A stretch of 64,000 nt of DNA from Cystobacter fuscus DSM 2262 (GCF_000335475.2 NZ_ANAH02000006.1:393854-457853); one strand, 5' to 3'; positions 7,008 to 15,864 are shown, counted from the stretch's first letter. The notes: generated by a model not told the origin, from the letters alone. Translations and numbers: made by a program.

Positions 7008-8081
7008 TCAGCCCCGTACGCCGCCCCCCTCGGAGCCGGGCGAGCGCTCCAGGGGAATACGCCGGCCCTCGGAGGCGCTGCGCTCGGCGGCCTGGATGAT
7101 GCGGATGACCTGGCCGGCGCTCTCGGCGGTGACGGGGACCGGGCCCTCTCCTGCGATGGCCTGGGCGAAGCACCGGTAGAACGACTCGTACTGGCCCGGC
7201 AGTGTAGGCACCTCGCCCCCCTGGCTCAAGCGGCCATGGCGCGCGGCGGGCTCCTGGCCCCAGCCCGCCTGGCCGGGCCGGAGCCCCGCCTTGAGCTGCT
7301 CCTCCTGCGGGTCGAGCCCGTACTTCACCCAGGCGTCGCGCTCGCCCTGGAGGACGAAGCGGGGCCAGGGCTCATGCACCACGGAGCCGGAGTGCAGGAT
7401 GACGCGCAGCTCGCCATAGCGCAGCAGCAGGTGGAACCAGTCCGTGGTCCGAGCGCCCTCGCGCTGCTGGCCGACATCGGCGCTGACGGACTCGGGCATC
7501 CCGAAGAGCTGCACGACCTGATCGATGAGGTGGGGGGCGAGATCCCACAAGGTGCCGCCCCCGGGCACGGCGTCCTCCTTCCAGCGCGCCTTCACCTGGG
7601 GCCGGAAGCGATCGTAGTGGCTCTCGAAGCTGAACAACCTGCCGAGGCGGCCCTGAGCGAGCAACTGGCGCAGGGTGAGGAAATCGCCATCCCAGCGCCG
7701 GGTATGGAAGACGGTCAGACACCGTCCGCGCTCGCGCGCCAGGGCATCCAACCGCGAGGCCTCGGCCGCGTCCAGGGTGAAGGGCTTGTCGACGACCACG
7801 TGCTTGCCCGCCCGGAGCGCGCGCTCGGCCAGCGGCGCGTGCGTGTCGTTGGGCGAGGCGATGATGACGACGTCGAGGGAGGGGTCCTCCACGAGCGCGT
7901 CCGGGGAGAGCACGCGCGCGCCGGGCCAGTCGCGCGCCACCTCCGCGGCGCGTCGGGTGGCGACGGCCGCCAGGGTGAACGCGGGCTCGGCGGCGAGCAG
8001 GGGCGCGTGGAAGACGGTGCCGGCGAGTCCGTAGCCGATGAGGCCCGTTCTCAGGGGAGTGCGAGAGGAGGAAGAGGTCAT
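7008..8081 (-). CDS. Gfo/Idh/MocA family oxidoreductase
   Basis: A 357-residue NAD(P)-dependent dehydrogenase. The N-terminal Rossmann fold shows GLIGYGLAGTVFHAPLL (GxGxxG type), IASPNDTHAPLAERAL and the family motif VDKPFTLD, in which Lys is part of the active site. The C-terminal alpha/beta domain contains GGTLWDLAPHLIDQVVQLFG, the usual GG..xDxGxHxxD signature. The best match is the YdgJ/YvaA-like inositol- or sugar-oxidoreductase subgroup; the substrate is unknown. ATG 8081 was chosen over a TTG at 8099. The envC-like gene ends 14 bases upstream on the same strand. Confidence 0.9.
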   Translation of the reverse strand: MTSSSSRTPLRTGLIGYGLAGTVFHAPLLAAEPAFTLAAVATRRAAEVARDWPGARVLSPDALVEDPSLDVVIIASPNDTHAPLAERALRAGKHVVVDKPFTLDAAEASRLDALARERGRCLTVFHTRRWDGDFLTLRQLLAQGRLGRLFSFESHYDRFRPQVKARWKEDAVPGGGTLWDLAPHLIDQVVQLFGMPESVSADVGQQREGARTTDWFHLLLRYGELRVILHSGSVVHEPWPRFVLQGERDAWVKYGLDPQEEQLKAGLRPGQAGWGQEPAARHGRLSQGGEVPTLPGQYESFYRCFAQAIAGEGPVPVTAESAGQVIRIIQAAERSASEGRRIPLERSPGSEGGGVRG

Positions 8082-8095
8082 GGAGTGTCCAGGGT

Positions 8096-9211
8096 TCAAG
8101 GAGCGGCCGCCAGCCAGGGCGAGGGATCCACGGCCTGACCGGAACGGCGGATTTCGAAATAGAGGTAGGCGCCCTTGAGCGAGCCCGTCTCGCCCACCTC
8201 GCCCACCGTGTCACCCGCGGCCACGTGTGCGCCCACGCCTGGAGTCACGGAGGACAGGTGGGCCACCAGCGTGTGGTAGCCCCCGCCATGATCGAGGATG
8301 AGCAGGTTGCCATAGCCGCGCAGCCAGCCCGCGTACGCCACGGTCCCTTCGGCCACGGCCTTCACGGGAGTGCCCGCGGGCGCGCGGATGTCCACGCCCT
8401 TCTGCACGGTGACGGTGTTGAAGCGCGGGTTGACCACGCGGCCAAACCCCACCTCGATGATGCCGGGAGCGGGACGGGGCAGCTTGCCCTTGAGCGCCCC
8501 GAAGCCGGAGGTGGCGGGCCCCTCGTTCATCTCCTGGAGCACCCGGCCGAGGTCCGCGTCCGCCTGCTCCAGCTCGCGCACCATGCGCCGCGCCAGCTCC
8601 GCCTCGCCCTTGATGGTGCCCACCAATTCCTCCAGCGCCTCCTGCTGCGCCCGGGCCATGCGCGCCTGCTCGCGCAGGAACGCCAGCCGCACGTCCAGCG
8701 AGCCCTGCAACCTTCGCAGCTCGGCCGCGACCCGCTGCCGCAGCCGCGCCACGCGCTGCACCGTGCGCAGCTGCCGCAGGTCCTCCTCCAGCGTCGCCCG
8801 CAGCGCGCGCGAGCGCCACACCATGGCGGAGAAGTCCCGGGCGCTGAGCAGCACCTCCAGCGGCCGGCGGCGCATGAGCCGGTACATGCTCCACAGCCGG
8901 GGCGACAGCCGGCGCAACTGCTCGCGCAGCATCTCCCGCGTCACCTCGTCCTCGTGCTCGGCCACGGCCAGCCGCTTGCGGAAGACGGCGAGGTCTCGCT
9001 CCAGCACCTTCACCCGCTGGGCGCTGGTGGCGGCGCGCTGCTCCACCATCTCCAGCACCTCCAGCGCGGACACCTTGCGCGACTCGATGAGCGCGAGCGC
9101 CGCGCGCTGCGTGGTCAGCTTCTCGCGCACGGACTCGCGCTCCGCCGCCTCGTCCTGGGAGAAGGCCGCGGGCGCCCACGACAGCAGGAGGAGCAGCAGG
9201 AGCCGGTTCAT
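8096..9211 (-). CDS. envC: EnvC-type murein hydrolase activator with degenerate LytM domain
   Basis: A 371-residue secreted protein: signal peptide (MNRLLLLLLLSWAPAAFS), a long coiled coil over about residues 20-240, and a C-terminal LytM/M23 domain. The metal ligands of active M23 peptidases are mostly lost: the first His of HxGxD is Gln (QKGVDIRAP) and HxH is replaced by YLYFEIR. This matches E. coli EnvC, a non-catalytic activator of amidases during daughter-cell separation. Its ATG overlaps the ftsX stop by 4 bases in the order ftsE-ftsX-envC, so FtsEX almost certainly controls it across the membrane. The real start is at 9211; longer forms lack a signal peptide. Confidence 0.92.
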   Translation of the reverse strand: MNRLLLLLLLSWAPAAFSQDEAAERESVREKLTTQRAALALIESRKVSALEVLEMVEQRAATSAQRVKVLERDLAVFRKRLAVAEHEDEVTREMLREQLRRLSPRLWSMYRLMRRRPLEVLLSARDFSAMVWRSRALRATLEEDLRQLRTVQRVARLRQRVAAELRRLQGSLDVRLAFLREQARMARAQQEALEELVGTIKGEAELARRMVRELEQADADLGRVLQEMNEGPATSGFGALKGKLPRPAPGIIEVGFGRVVNPRFNTVTVQKGVDIRAPAGTPVKAVAEGTVAYAGWLRGYGNLLILDHGGGYHTLVAHLSSVTPGVGAHVAAGDTVGEVGETGSLKGAYLYFEIRRSGQAVDPSPWLAAAP

Positions 9212-10110
9212 ACCCGGAGGAAGCGCCCCACCGCGATGAAGCTGCCCCCGAGGCCCAGCGCGCACCCCACCGCCACCATCTCCAGCGCCAGGACCGGCTC
9301 CAGCAGGGGCACCGCGCCACCCGGGCCCACCAGGAAGGACAGGAGCGAGTTCATCCCCGGCCCCACCAGCCGCTCGAACAGCGCGAGCCCCGCGAGCGCC
9401 ACCCCGGCCCCCAGCAGTCCCTGGAGGAAGCCCTCGATGAGGAAGGGCATCTTCACGAAGCGATCCGTGGCACCCACCAGCTTCTGGATTTCAATCTCCC
9501 CCCGCCGCGAGTAGATGGCCAGTTGCAGCGTCGCGGACACGATGACCACCGTGGCCAGCAGCACCACCGCGAACGCCACCCAGCCGCCATAGCGCAGGGC
9601 GCGGGAAATAGCCGACAGCCGCTCCACGGCCTCCTCGCCATAGTCCACGCCGGTGACGCCGGGCAGGGCGCGCAGTTCCTTGGCCAGTTGCTTGAGCGCG
9701 CCGGGCGTGCGCCGCTCGGCGGGCACCTGCAGCTCCAGCGAGGGAGGCAGCGGATTCTCGGGCAGTTGCGCGAGTGCCTCGCCCAGGTCGCCCAGTTCCA
9801 GCGCCAGACGCTCCAGCGCGGCCTGGGGAGGCACGAGCGAGGCGCGTCCGCCGCTGGCCGCTTCCATGCGCTCGCGCAGCACCGCGGCGCCCTCCTCGTC
9901 GAGTCCGGGAGAGAGGTACACCGTCACCTGCACCTCACCGCCCAGCGAGGCCAGGAGCGCGTCCACCCCGCGGCCCATGGCCTGGGCGAGCCCCGCGGAG
10001 AACAGGGCGATGGCGATGGTGGTCACGGCGATGAAGTGGACGAAGGGCGCATGGCGCAGCCCCGACGCCGCCGAGCGCCAGAAGTAGGCCGTCTTGGCCA
10101 GCACGCTCAT
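9208..10110 (-). CDS. ftsX: Cell division ABC transporter permease FtsX
   Basis: A 300-residue inner-membrane protein with the FtsX architecture: a short cytoplasmic N-terminus, a first membrane helix (HFIAVTTIAIALFSAGLAQA), a large periplasmic loop (residues about 45-170) that would bind the EnvC coiled coil, and three further helices. The IYSRRGEIEIQKLVGATDRF segment after helix 2 is the conserved cytoplasmic coupling region. Start and stop overlap ftsE and envC by 4 bases each, indicating tight translational coupling. It works with FtsE to couple cytokinesis to peptidoglycan hydrolysis. Confidence 0.95.
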   Translation of the reverse strand: MSVLAKTAYFWRSAASGLRHAPFVHFIAVTTIAIALFSAGLAQAMGRGVDALLASLGGEVQVTVYLSPGLDEEGAAVLRERMEAASGGRASLVPPQAALERLALELGDLGEALAQLPENPLPPSLELQVPAERRTPGALKQLAKELRALPGVTGVDYGEEAVERLSAISRALRYGGWVAFAVVLLATVVIVSATLQLAIYSRRGEIEIQKLVGATDRFVKMPFLIEGFLQGLLGAGVALAGLALFERLVGPGMNSLLSFLVGPGGAVPLLEPVLALEMVAVGCALGLGGSFIAVGRFLRV

Positions 10111-10802
10111 CCCGCCGCCACCCGCCGGGCGGCCTTCACTCCGTCCTCGTCCGACACGATGAAGCCCCCCTCCAGGCGCAGGGTGCGCTTCTGGTAGCGG
10201 GTGATGAGGCCGGTGTCGTGGGTGGCCACCATCACCGTGGTGCCGCGCACGTTCACGTCCATGAGCAGATCCATGATCTCCACGGTGAGCGCCGGGTCCA
10301 GGTTGCCCGTGGGCTCGTCGGCCAGAAGGATGGTGGGATCGTTGACGAGCGCGCGGGCGATGACGACGCGCTGCTGCTCACCCCCGGAGAGCTTGAGGGG
10401 CATGGAGCCCGCCTTGTGCTGCAGGCCCACGAGCTTGAGCATGCGGTGCACGCGCTCGCGCGCCTCGGCGCGGGGCACACCCAGCACGTCCAGGGTGAAG
10501 GCGACGTTGTCCTCCACGGTGCGGTGCGGCAGGAGCTTGAAGTCCTGGAACACCACGCCGATGTTGCGCCGCAGGTAGGGCACGGCCGACTCGCGGATGC
10601 GCGCGATGTTGCGCCCGCCCACGAGGATCTGCCCCTTGGTGGCCTTCTCCGCGCAGAAGATGAGCTTCATGAGCGTCGTCTTGCCCGCGCCCGAGGGGCC
10701 CGTGAGAAAGACGAACTCGCCCTTCTGCACATGCAGGTTGATGTCCGAGAGGACCGGCGGATCGCCCGGATAGGCCTTGTACACGTGGAACATCTGGATC
10801 AT
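10107..10802 (-). CDS. ftsE: Cell division ATP-binding protein FtsE
   Basis: A 231-residue ABC ATPase. It has Walker [10 protein letters not shown], a Q-loop in [20 protein letters not shown], signature [15 protein letters not shown], Walker [14 protein letters not shown] and the switch His in VMVATHD. Length and sequence are typical of FtsE; the ~20-residue C-terminal tail beyond the core is slightly longer than usual. First gene of the ftsE-ftsX-envC operon; the 54 bases upstream separate it from a conserved hypothetical gene on the same strand, which may share the promoter. Confidence 0.97.
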   Translation of the reverse strand: MIQMFHVYKAYPGDPPVLSDINLHVQKGEFVFLTGPSGAGKTTLMKLIFCAEKATKGQILVGGRNIARIRESAVPYLRRNIGVVFQDFKLLPHRTVEDNVAFTLDVLGVPRAEARERVHRMLKLVGLQHKAGSMPLKLSGGEQQRVVIARALVNDPTILLADEPTGNLDPALTVEIMDLLMDVNVRGTTVMVATHDTGLITRYQKRTLRLEGGFIVSDEDGVKAARRVAAG

Positions 10803-10856
10803 CGGCGGGGGCGATTATGGCCCCGCTCGCGCCGCATGTGCCACGGGACAGGCGAG

Positions 10857-11402
10857 CTACTGGTTGTTGTCCTCGCCCGCCAGGTAGCTGAGGATGACCT
10901 CGTCCAGGCTCTTCTCGGAGATGAGATCCTCGCCGAACAGCGTCTCCACGCCCACCTCGTTGATCTTCGGCTGCACCTGCAGGGCGCGCGCGGCGGCGAT
11001 CTCCGGGGGGAGGTGGGAGGCGGGGGGCGCCGCGGGAGGAGGCGCCTTGGGGCCCGAGGGCGGCCGCGCGTGGGGCGCGTCCTCGGCGGAGCCGAGCTGC
11101 CCGGGCTGGTAGTGCCGCACGCCCGTCTCGTAGCCGTCGTACACCCCGTTGATGAGGTTGCGCAGCATCTCCTTGTGCTGCTCCTCCATCAACTCGCGCA
11201 CGACCTCGGCGAGGCTCTCCGCGTTGAGGATGTCCGCGTAGGACGTCTTCTTCGACGCGAGGATGTTCCCGCCCACGAACAGGTGCGTGATGATGTGGGG
11301 ATTGTTGACGCCCGAGTCCTCGGTCTGGACGTGGTAGACGCGACCCTTGTACTTGATGTTGTGGTTGAAGCCGGTGACGGCTTTTTCGAAGGTTTTCGCC
11401 AT
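10857..11402 (-). CDS. Conserved hypothetical protein
   Basis: A 181-residue soluble protein. The first half is well ordered and looks conserved (FNHNIKYKGRVYHVQTEDSG, NNPHIITHLFVGGNILASKK, then a helical segment LAEVVRELMEEQHKEMLRNLI). The second half is a Pro/Ala-rich linker followed by a short acidic tail with TLFGEDLISEKSLDEVILSYL. Similar short proteins that begin with a YHVQTEDSG-like segment occur across deltaproteobacteria without an assigned function (from memory). ATG 11402 is chosen; the longer in-frame extension has unrelated composition. It precedes ftsE by 54 bases and is divergent from carF. Confidence 0.75.
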   Translation of the reverse strand: MAKTFEKAVTGFNHNIKYKGRVYHVQTEDSGVNNPHIITHLFVGGNILASKKTSYADILNAESLAEVVRELMEEQHKEMLRNLINGVYDGYETGVRHYQPGQLGSAEDAPHARPPSGPKAPPPAAPPASHLPPEIAAARALQVQPKINEVGVETLFGEDLISEKSLDEVILSYLAGEDNNQ

Positions 11403-11613
11403 GCCCGAGTGAGCGGACCGTAGCAGTGCGACCCGGGCGAAACAAGAAACGCGTCGGATTGTGTGCGACGTCCGCCTGCCGGCCAGCCCGAGAGCGGAGC
11501 AGACGGCCGGTTCGTTCACCATCAGACGCCGCTTCGCCTCCACATGGGATTAAAGTCCGTATCCCCCAGGGGGGAAGGCAGCGCCGGCGTTTCCCGGCGC
11601 GAGGGAAACGACG

Positions 11614-12468
11614 ATGAAGAACGAGCTCAAGAACCAACTGCGCCAGCAGGACGCCACCGTCCTGGCCCAAGGCTACTCTCCAGCGATCCGCGCCATGGAG
11701 GTGTTCAGCATCGTCGCCTTCGTGGCCCTGGAGTCGGCGCTCGTCTGGCGGCTGTGGGGCAACCCCCTGGTGGGCCCCTGGATGGTGCTGAGCGCCGTGC
11801 TGCTGGGCTACCTGGCCGCGGACTTCGTCTCCGGCCTCGTCCACTGGATGGGGGACACCTGGGGCTCCACCGACATGCCCGTGCTCGGCAAGGCCTTCAT
11901 CCGGCCCTTCCGTGAGCACCACGTGGACGAGAAGGCCATCACCCGGCACGACTTCGTGGAGACCAACGGCAACAACTGCCTCGTGTCGCTGCCCGTGGCG
12001 CTGCTCGCCCTGCTGCTGCCCCACACCAGCGCCACCTGGGTGTTCCTCTCCAGCTTCCTCGGGGCGATGATCTTCTGGGTGATGGCGACCAACCAGTTCC
12101 ACAAGTGGTCCCACACGGACACGCCGCCCGCGCTCATCGGCTTGCTGCAGCGCGTCCACCTCGTCCTGCCGCCGGACCACCACCGCATCCACCACACGGC
12201 GCCCTACGACAAGTACTACTGCATCACCGTGGGATGGATGAACAAGCCGCTCGCGCTCATCGGTTTCTTCCCGATGATGGAGCGCGTCATCACCTGGACC
12301 ACGGGCCTGATTCCCCGCAAGGACGACATCGGCGCCGAAGCGGCCCTGGAGCTCTTCGAGACCCAGGCCGCCGACACGCCCCCCGTGGTGAAGGCCGCCC
12401 AGGAGCTGCTCGAGGGCAGTGCGCTCGCCGAGGAGCCCGCTGCCGTGTCCCCGGTGCGGCCGTCCTGA
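11614..12468 (+). CDS. carF: CarF-type plasmanylethanolamine desaturase
   Basis: A 284-residue integral membrane protein of the Kua/TMEM189/CarF family, which introduces the vinyl-ether double bond of plasmalogens. In Myxococcus xanthus CarF is needed for singlet-oxygen and light signalling to carotenoid genes. The family His clusters are present: HWMGDTWG, FREHHVDEKAITRHDFVETNG, NQFHKWSH and PDHHRIHHTAPYDKYYC, expected to bind a di-iron centre. There are about four membrane segments (e.g. VFSIVAFVALESALVWRL). GAGGGAAA before the ATG serves as ribosome binding site. Divergent from the conserved hypothetical gene, with 211 bases between starts. Confidence 0.93.
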   Translation: MKNELKNQLRQQDATVLAQGYSPAIRAMEVFSIVAFVALESALVWRLWGNPLVGPWMVLSAVLLGYLAADFVSGLVHWMGDTWGSTDMPVLGKAFIRPFREHHVDEKAITRHDFVETNGNNCLVSLPVALLALLLPHTSATWVFLSSFLGAMIFWVMATNQFHKWSHTDTPPALIGLLQRVHLVLPPDHHRIHHTAPYDKYYCITVGWMNKPLALIGFFPMMERVITWTTGLIPRKDDIGAEAALELFETQAADTPPVVKAAQELLEGSALAEEPAAVSPVRPS

Positions 12469-12495
12469 CACACCGCCGCGCGGTGGCCCGGCCCC

Positions 12496-13314
12496 TCAGA
12501 AGGTCAGGTCCACCTGCTCCGCCGAGGGGATGCGCCGCCCGAGGAAGCGCTCCCCCACCTCCACGAAGCGCTCGGGCACGTCGGTGACGAAGAAGTGGTG
12601 GGAGGGGGCACGTCCCGCCGGAGCCAGCAGCCCGCGCTCCTCCAGCAGCCCCGCCACCACCTCGACGGTGGCCTCGGCCGAGTCCACCAGCGCCACCTCG
12701 GGGCCGACCACCTCCGCGATGATGTCCTTGATCAACGGATAGTGCGTGCAGCCCAGCACCAGCGTGTCCACCCCGCCGCGCACGAACTCCCCCAGGTACT
12801 CGCGCGCCACCAGCCGCGGCACTTCTCCGGAGAGCCAGCCCTCCTCGGCCAGGGGAACGAACAGAGGACACGCCCGGGCCTTCACCCGCACGCCCGCCGG
12901 TCCGGCCGCCGCCTCCAATTCGCGCTGGTAGGCCCCGGAGCGGATGGTGCCCGGCGTGCCGATGACGCCCACCTGTCCCCCCCGGGTGCGCCGCAGCGCC
13001 GCCCTCGCCCCGGGAGCGATCACCCCCACCACCGGGACCGGCAGCGCCGCCGACAGCGCGGGCAGCGCCACCGCCGAGGCCGTGTTGCACGCCACCACCA
13101 GCACCTTGATGCCGCGCTCCAGGAGGAACTCCGCGTTCTTCAGCGAGTAGCGCGTCACCACCTCCCCGGACTTGGTGCCATACGGCACCCGGGCCGTGTC
13201 ACCCAGGTACAGGGTGCTCTCGCCGGGAAGCTGGGACATCAGGGACTTGAGGACGGTGAGCCCTCCCACACCTGAATCGAAGACACCGATGGGACTGTGG
13301 CTGTCTGGCCGCAT
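12496..13314 (-). CDS. murI: Glutamate racemase MurI
   Basis: A 272-residue cofactor-independent racemase that makes D-glutamate for peptidoglycan. It has the opening PIGVFDSGVGGLTVL, the phosphate/substrate loop YLGDTARVPYGTKS, and the two catalytic cysteines in VVACNTASA and LGCTHYPL. Length is normal for the family. ATG 13314 follows a GGAG 9 bases upstream; a TTG at 13344 would add 10 residues. Convergent with carF across 27 bases that contain a small CACCG/CGGTG hairpin (12471-12485). Confidence 0.95.
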   Translation of the reverse strand: MRPDSHSPIGVFDSGVGGLTVLKSLMSQLPGESTLYLGDTARVPYGTKSGEVVTRYSLKNAEFLLERGIKVLVVACNTASAVALPALSAALPVPVVGVIAPGARAALRRTRGGQVGVIGTPGTIRSGAYQRELEAAAGPAGVRVKARACPLFVPLAEEGWLSGEVPRLVAREYLGEFVRGGVDTLVLGCTHYPLIKDIIAEVVGPEVALVDSAEATVEVVAGLLEERGLLAPAGRAPSHHFFVTDVPERFVEVGERFLGRRIPSAEQVDLTF

Positions 13315-13367
13315 GACGGGGGCTCCTATCACGTTTGATGCCAACCCATGGCGGCCCCCGCAAAGCA

Positions 13368-13397
13368 GAAGGGCCGAGGCAGTGGCCCCGGCCCTTC
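13368..13397 (-). terminator. Hairpin downstream of the three-repeat lipoprotein gene
   Basis: A 9-bp perfect inverted repeat (GAAGGGCCG at 13368-13376, CGGCCCTTC at 13389-13397) lies 21 bases past the lipoprotein stop in its transcription direction. On the minus strand it is followed by TGCTTTGC, a weak T-rich stretch. Probable terminator separating this gene from murI. Confidence 0.6.
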
Positions 13398-13418
13398 CCC
13401 ACTCCGCGTCGCGGTGGA

Positions 13419-14495
13419 CTAGTAGTGGCGCTGGAGGTTGACGGTGTAGGAGTCCGCTTCCGTCTTCTGGACGAAGGCCGTCACCGTCAGCGTGGGCGGG
13501 TTGTTCAGGTTGGAGTAGCTCACCTGTGAGCCGCTCATGCCCTTGATGATCACGTCGTACTGCCCGGGCCTCAGGTACTTGTAGAGGATGGGTGCGCCCG
13601 TGCAGGCCTTCGCATCGCCCTCCTCCCCGTAGACGAGCTTGCCCGTCACCCGATCTCGCATGTTGATGCGCACCCCGGTGACCCCCGCCTGCTCACACGT
13701 CTTCTGTATGGAGCCGTCGAGCAACTCCCAGCGCAGCGACATGCCACCCACCGCCCAGAGGGTGTAGGACACCGAGATGGGACTGCCCGCCTGCGTCGTC
13801 AGCGTCCCGCTGCGGTAGTAGTAGGGCGTCGCCCCCGTGCTGGTGACCTTCATGCCCACGAACTCGATGGAGTGAGTGCCGGGCGCCAGGAAGGGCGAGG
13901 AGATCTGCTTGCCACCGCTGCCCTCCTCACATTGCAGGCGCGTCCACTCGCCATTGTCGATGCGCACGTCCACGTGGGTCACCCCCGCCTGGGCGCAGGT
14001 GGGGTTGGAGTTGTTGGTATTGCCCTCGAAGGACCAGGAGACGTAGGCGAAGGAGCTGCCACCGCCCTGGGGGGTGAGGTTGACGTTCACGCGGATGTCG
14101 CCGTTCACCGTGAAGTCGCCGCTGGCCCGGTAGAGCACCTTGTTGTCGTAGCCCCGCGCCTCCAGCGTGTAGCTGTAGGTCCGGGGCAGGAAGTCGTGCA
14201 GCACGATGCCATCCGACCCCCCGGTGTTGCAGGCGTACACACCGCCATTGTGGAGCGTCTCACCGGGGATGGAGATGCGGATGCTCTTCACCTCGGGCAC
14301 GTCCGCGCAGCGGCCCTCCCCGATGTTGCCGAACGTCCAGAGGAACATCACGTCCCCGGGATAGGTCGGCGTGGGCCGCGGCGGCGGGTCCGACGGCGTG
14401 TAGCAGCAGGGGCCGTCATCATCTCTGTCGACGATGATGCAGCCCGAACCGGCCATGGTCAGACAGAGGAATGCGAGCAGGATTCTGGCGTTCAT
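13419..14495 (-). CDS. Lipoprotein with three homologous ~100-residue beta-rich repeats
   Basis: A 358-residue predicted lipoprotein (signal MNARILLAFLCLTMAGSGC) of unrecognised family. After a Pro-rich linker it shows three repeats. Each starts with a W/F-rich strand, then a C-x(2,3)-AGV-like turn (RCADVPEV, TCAQAGVTHV, TCEQAGVTGV), a second Cys some 20-30 residues later (ACNTGG, QCEEGSGG, ACTGAP), and an L-x-PG/PR-x-Y strand (LPRTYSYTL, LAPGTHSIEF, LRPGQYDVII). The two Cys per repeat could form a disulfide. The fold resembles transthyretin- or Ig-like surface modules; ligand unknown. ATG 14495 begins the signal peptide. Confidence 0.8.
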   Translation of the reverse strand: MNARILLAFLCLTMAGSGCIIVDRDDDGPCCYTPSDPPPRPTPTYPGDVMFLWTFGNIGEGRCADVPEVKSIRISIPGETLHNGGVYACNTGGSDGIVLHDFLPRTYSYTLEARGYDNKVLYRASGDFTVNGDIRVNVNLTPQGGGSSFAYVSWSFEGNTNNSNPTCAQAGVTHVDVRIDNGEWTRLQCEEGSGGKQISSPFLAPGTHSIEFVGMKVTSTGATPYYYRSGTLTTQAGSPISVSYTLWAVGGMSLRWELLDGSIQKTCEQAGVTGVRINMRDRVTGKLVYGEEGDAKACTGAPILYKYLRPGQYDVIIKGMSGSQVSYSNLNNPPTLTVTAFVQKTEADSYTVNLQRHY

Positions 14496-14629
14496 GGAAG
14501 CGCTCTCGGGTGGGGAAGGGGGCGAGCGGGCGTACAGCCCGCCACACTTCTCCCTGGACGCCCCATCCCGGGAATTATTCATTCCGTTCGCCGCAGCAAC
14601 CAACCAACCCCAGTCCCCCCGGGCTTTGT

Positions 14630-14658
14630 TTGACCCACCCGGACCCAGGTGTTACGGC
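14630..14658 (+). promoter_or_regulatory. Candidate promoter of the tol operon
   Basis: TTGACC (14630-14635), 17 bases, TACGGC (14653-14658). The -35 is good and the -10 poor. If used, transcription would begin near 14665, which favours ATG 14704 over ATG 14668 as the tolQ start. Confidence 0.35.
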
Positions 14659-14703
14659 CTGCACCCCATGTTGATGCCCCGCTTCCCCCTGGCGCTCGGC
14701 GCC

Positions 14704-15378
14704 ATGAACTACGTGCAGATCCTCCAGGATGCGTCCTTCCTGGAGCTGGGTGTCCTGGGCCTGCTCATGGTCGTCTCCGTGGCCTCCTGGGCGCTCATCG
14801 CCCTCAAGGCCACCCAGCTCGCGCGCGCCCGGAGCCAGTCCCTCGCCTTCCTCGACACCTTCTGGAAGGCCTCCCGCCTGGAGACCATCTACCAGGACGC
14901 GCAGAAGCTCGAGGGCTCGCCGCTGTCCAAGGTGTTCTGCGCCGGGTACGAGGAGCTGACCAAGCTCGCCCAGGCGAAGGAGGGCGCCAGCGGCGCCATG
15001 GCCGAGCGGCTCGGCGGCATCGAGAACGTGGAGCGGGCGCTCAACCGGGCCTCGACCAATCAGCTCACGGACCTGGAGGCGCGCGTGTCCTTCCTGGGCA
15101 CGGTGGGCTCGGCCGCGCCCTTCGTGGGCCTGTTCGGCACGGTCATCGGCATCCTCAACGCCTTCAACTCCATCGCCGAGCAGGGCAACGCCACGCTCGC
15201 CACGGTGGCCGCCCCCGTGGGCAACGCGCTGTTCGCCACCGCCGCGGGCCTCTTCGCCGCCATCCCCGCGGTGGTCGCCTACAACTCGTTCATCAGCCGC
15301 ATCAAGGTGTTCGACACGGAGATGGCCAACTTCTCCGCGGACTTCCTCAACATCGTCAAGCGGCACTTCTTCCGCTAG
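14704..15378 (+). CDS. tolQ: TolQ/ExbB-family proton channel protein
   Basis: A 224-residue inner-membrane protein of the MotA/TolQ/ExbB family with three membrane helices: LGVLGLLMVVSVASWALIAL near the N-terminus, then AAPFVGLFGTVIGILNAF and ALFATAAGLFAAIPAVVAYN. The conserved helix 2-3 signature (LGTVGSAAPFVGLFGTVIGI) lines the proton path. It should form a pentamer around TolR and energise TolA. ATG 14704 is used; ATG 14668 would give 12 more residues and neither has a clear ribosome binding site. First gene of tolQ-R-A-B. Confidence 0.92.
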   Translation: MNYVQILQDASFLELGVLGLLMVVSVASWALIALKATQLARARSQSLAFLDTFWKASRLETIYQDAQKLEGSPLSKVFCAGYEELTKLAQAKEGASGAMAERLGGIENVERALNRASTNQLTDLEARVSFLGTVGSAAPFVGLFGTVIGILNAFNSIAEQGNATLATVAAPVGNALFATAAGLFAAIPAVVAYNSFISRIKVFDTEMANFSADFLNIVKRHFFR

Positions 15379-15393
15379 GGAGCACGGCACACC

Positions 15394-15861
15394 ATGGGCA
15401 TGGGCTCCAACTCCAACAAGGGAAGTGGCCGCGTCACCATGAGCGAGATCAACGTCACGCCCATGGTGGACGTGATGCTGGTGCTGCTCATCATCTTCAT
15501 GGTGACCGCGCCCCTCATCCAGCAGGGCGTCAAGGTGAACCTGCCCGAGGCGCGCGCCGCCGCGGTGGAGGCCTCCGACAAGAAGCTCGTGCTGTCCATC
15601 GACGCGCAGCGCCGCGTGTACCTCGGCGAGGCCGAGGTGCTCATGGCCGAGCTGGAGAAGAAGCTCGCCACCAACGCCAAGGCCCAGGCGGACAAGGAGC
15701 TCTACCTCCACGCGGACCGGGACGTGCCCTACGGCGTGGTGGTGGACGTCATGGCCGCCGCGCAGCGCGCGGGCATCACCAACGTGGGGATGATCACCGA
15801 TCCCTCCGCGGGTGGCCGGGCCTCGGCCTCCAGTAAGGGAAAGAAGGAGGCGCGACGCTAG
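15394..15861 (+). CDS. tolR: TolR/ExbD-family protein
   Basis: A 155-residue protein with a short cytoplasmic N-terminus, one membrane helix (VDVMLVLLIIFMVTAPLI) and a periplasmic domain. The Asp of NVTPMVDVMLVLLI is the proton-accepting residue of the ExbD/TolR family. The periplasmic part ends with DVPYGVVVDVMAAAQRAGI, a conserved ExbD segment, and a basic tail. It lies 15 bases after tolQ and 3 bases before tolA, consistent with a single transcript and a TolQ-TolR motor. Confidence 0.94.
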   Translation: MGMGSNSNKGSGRVTMSEINVTPMVDVMLVLLIIFMVTAPLIQQGVKVNLPEARAAAVEASDKKLVLSIDAQRRVYLGEAEVLMAELEKKLATNAKAQADKELYLHADRDVPYGVVVDVMAAAQRAGITNVGMITDPSAGGRASASSKGKKEARR

Positions 15862-15864
15862 CCC

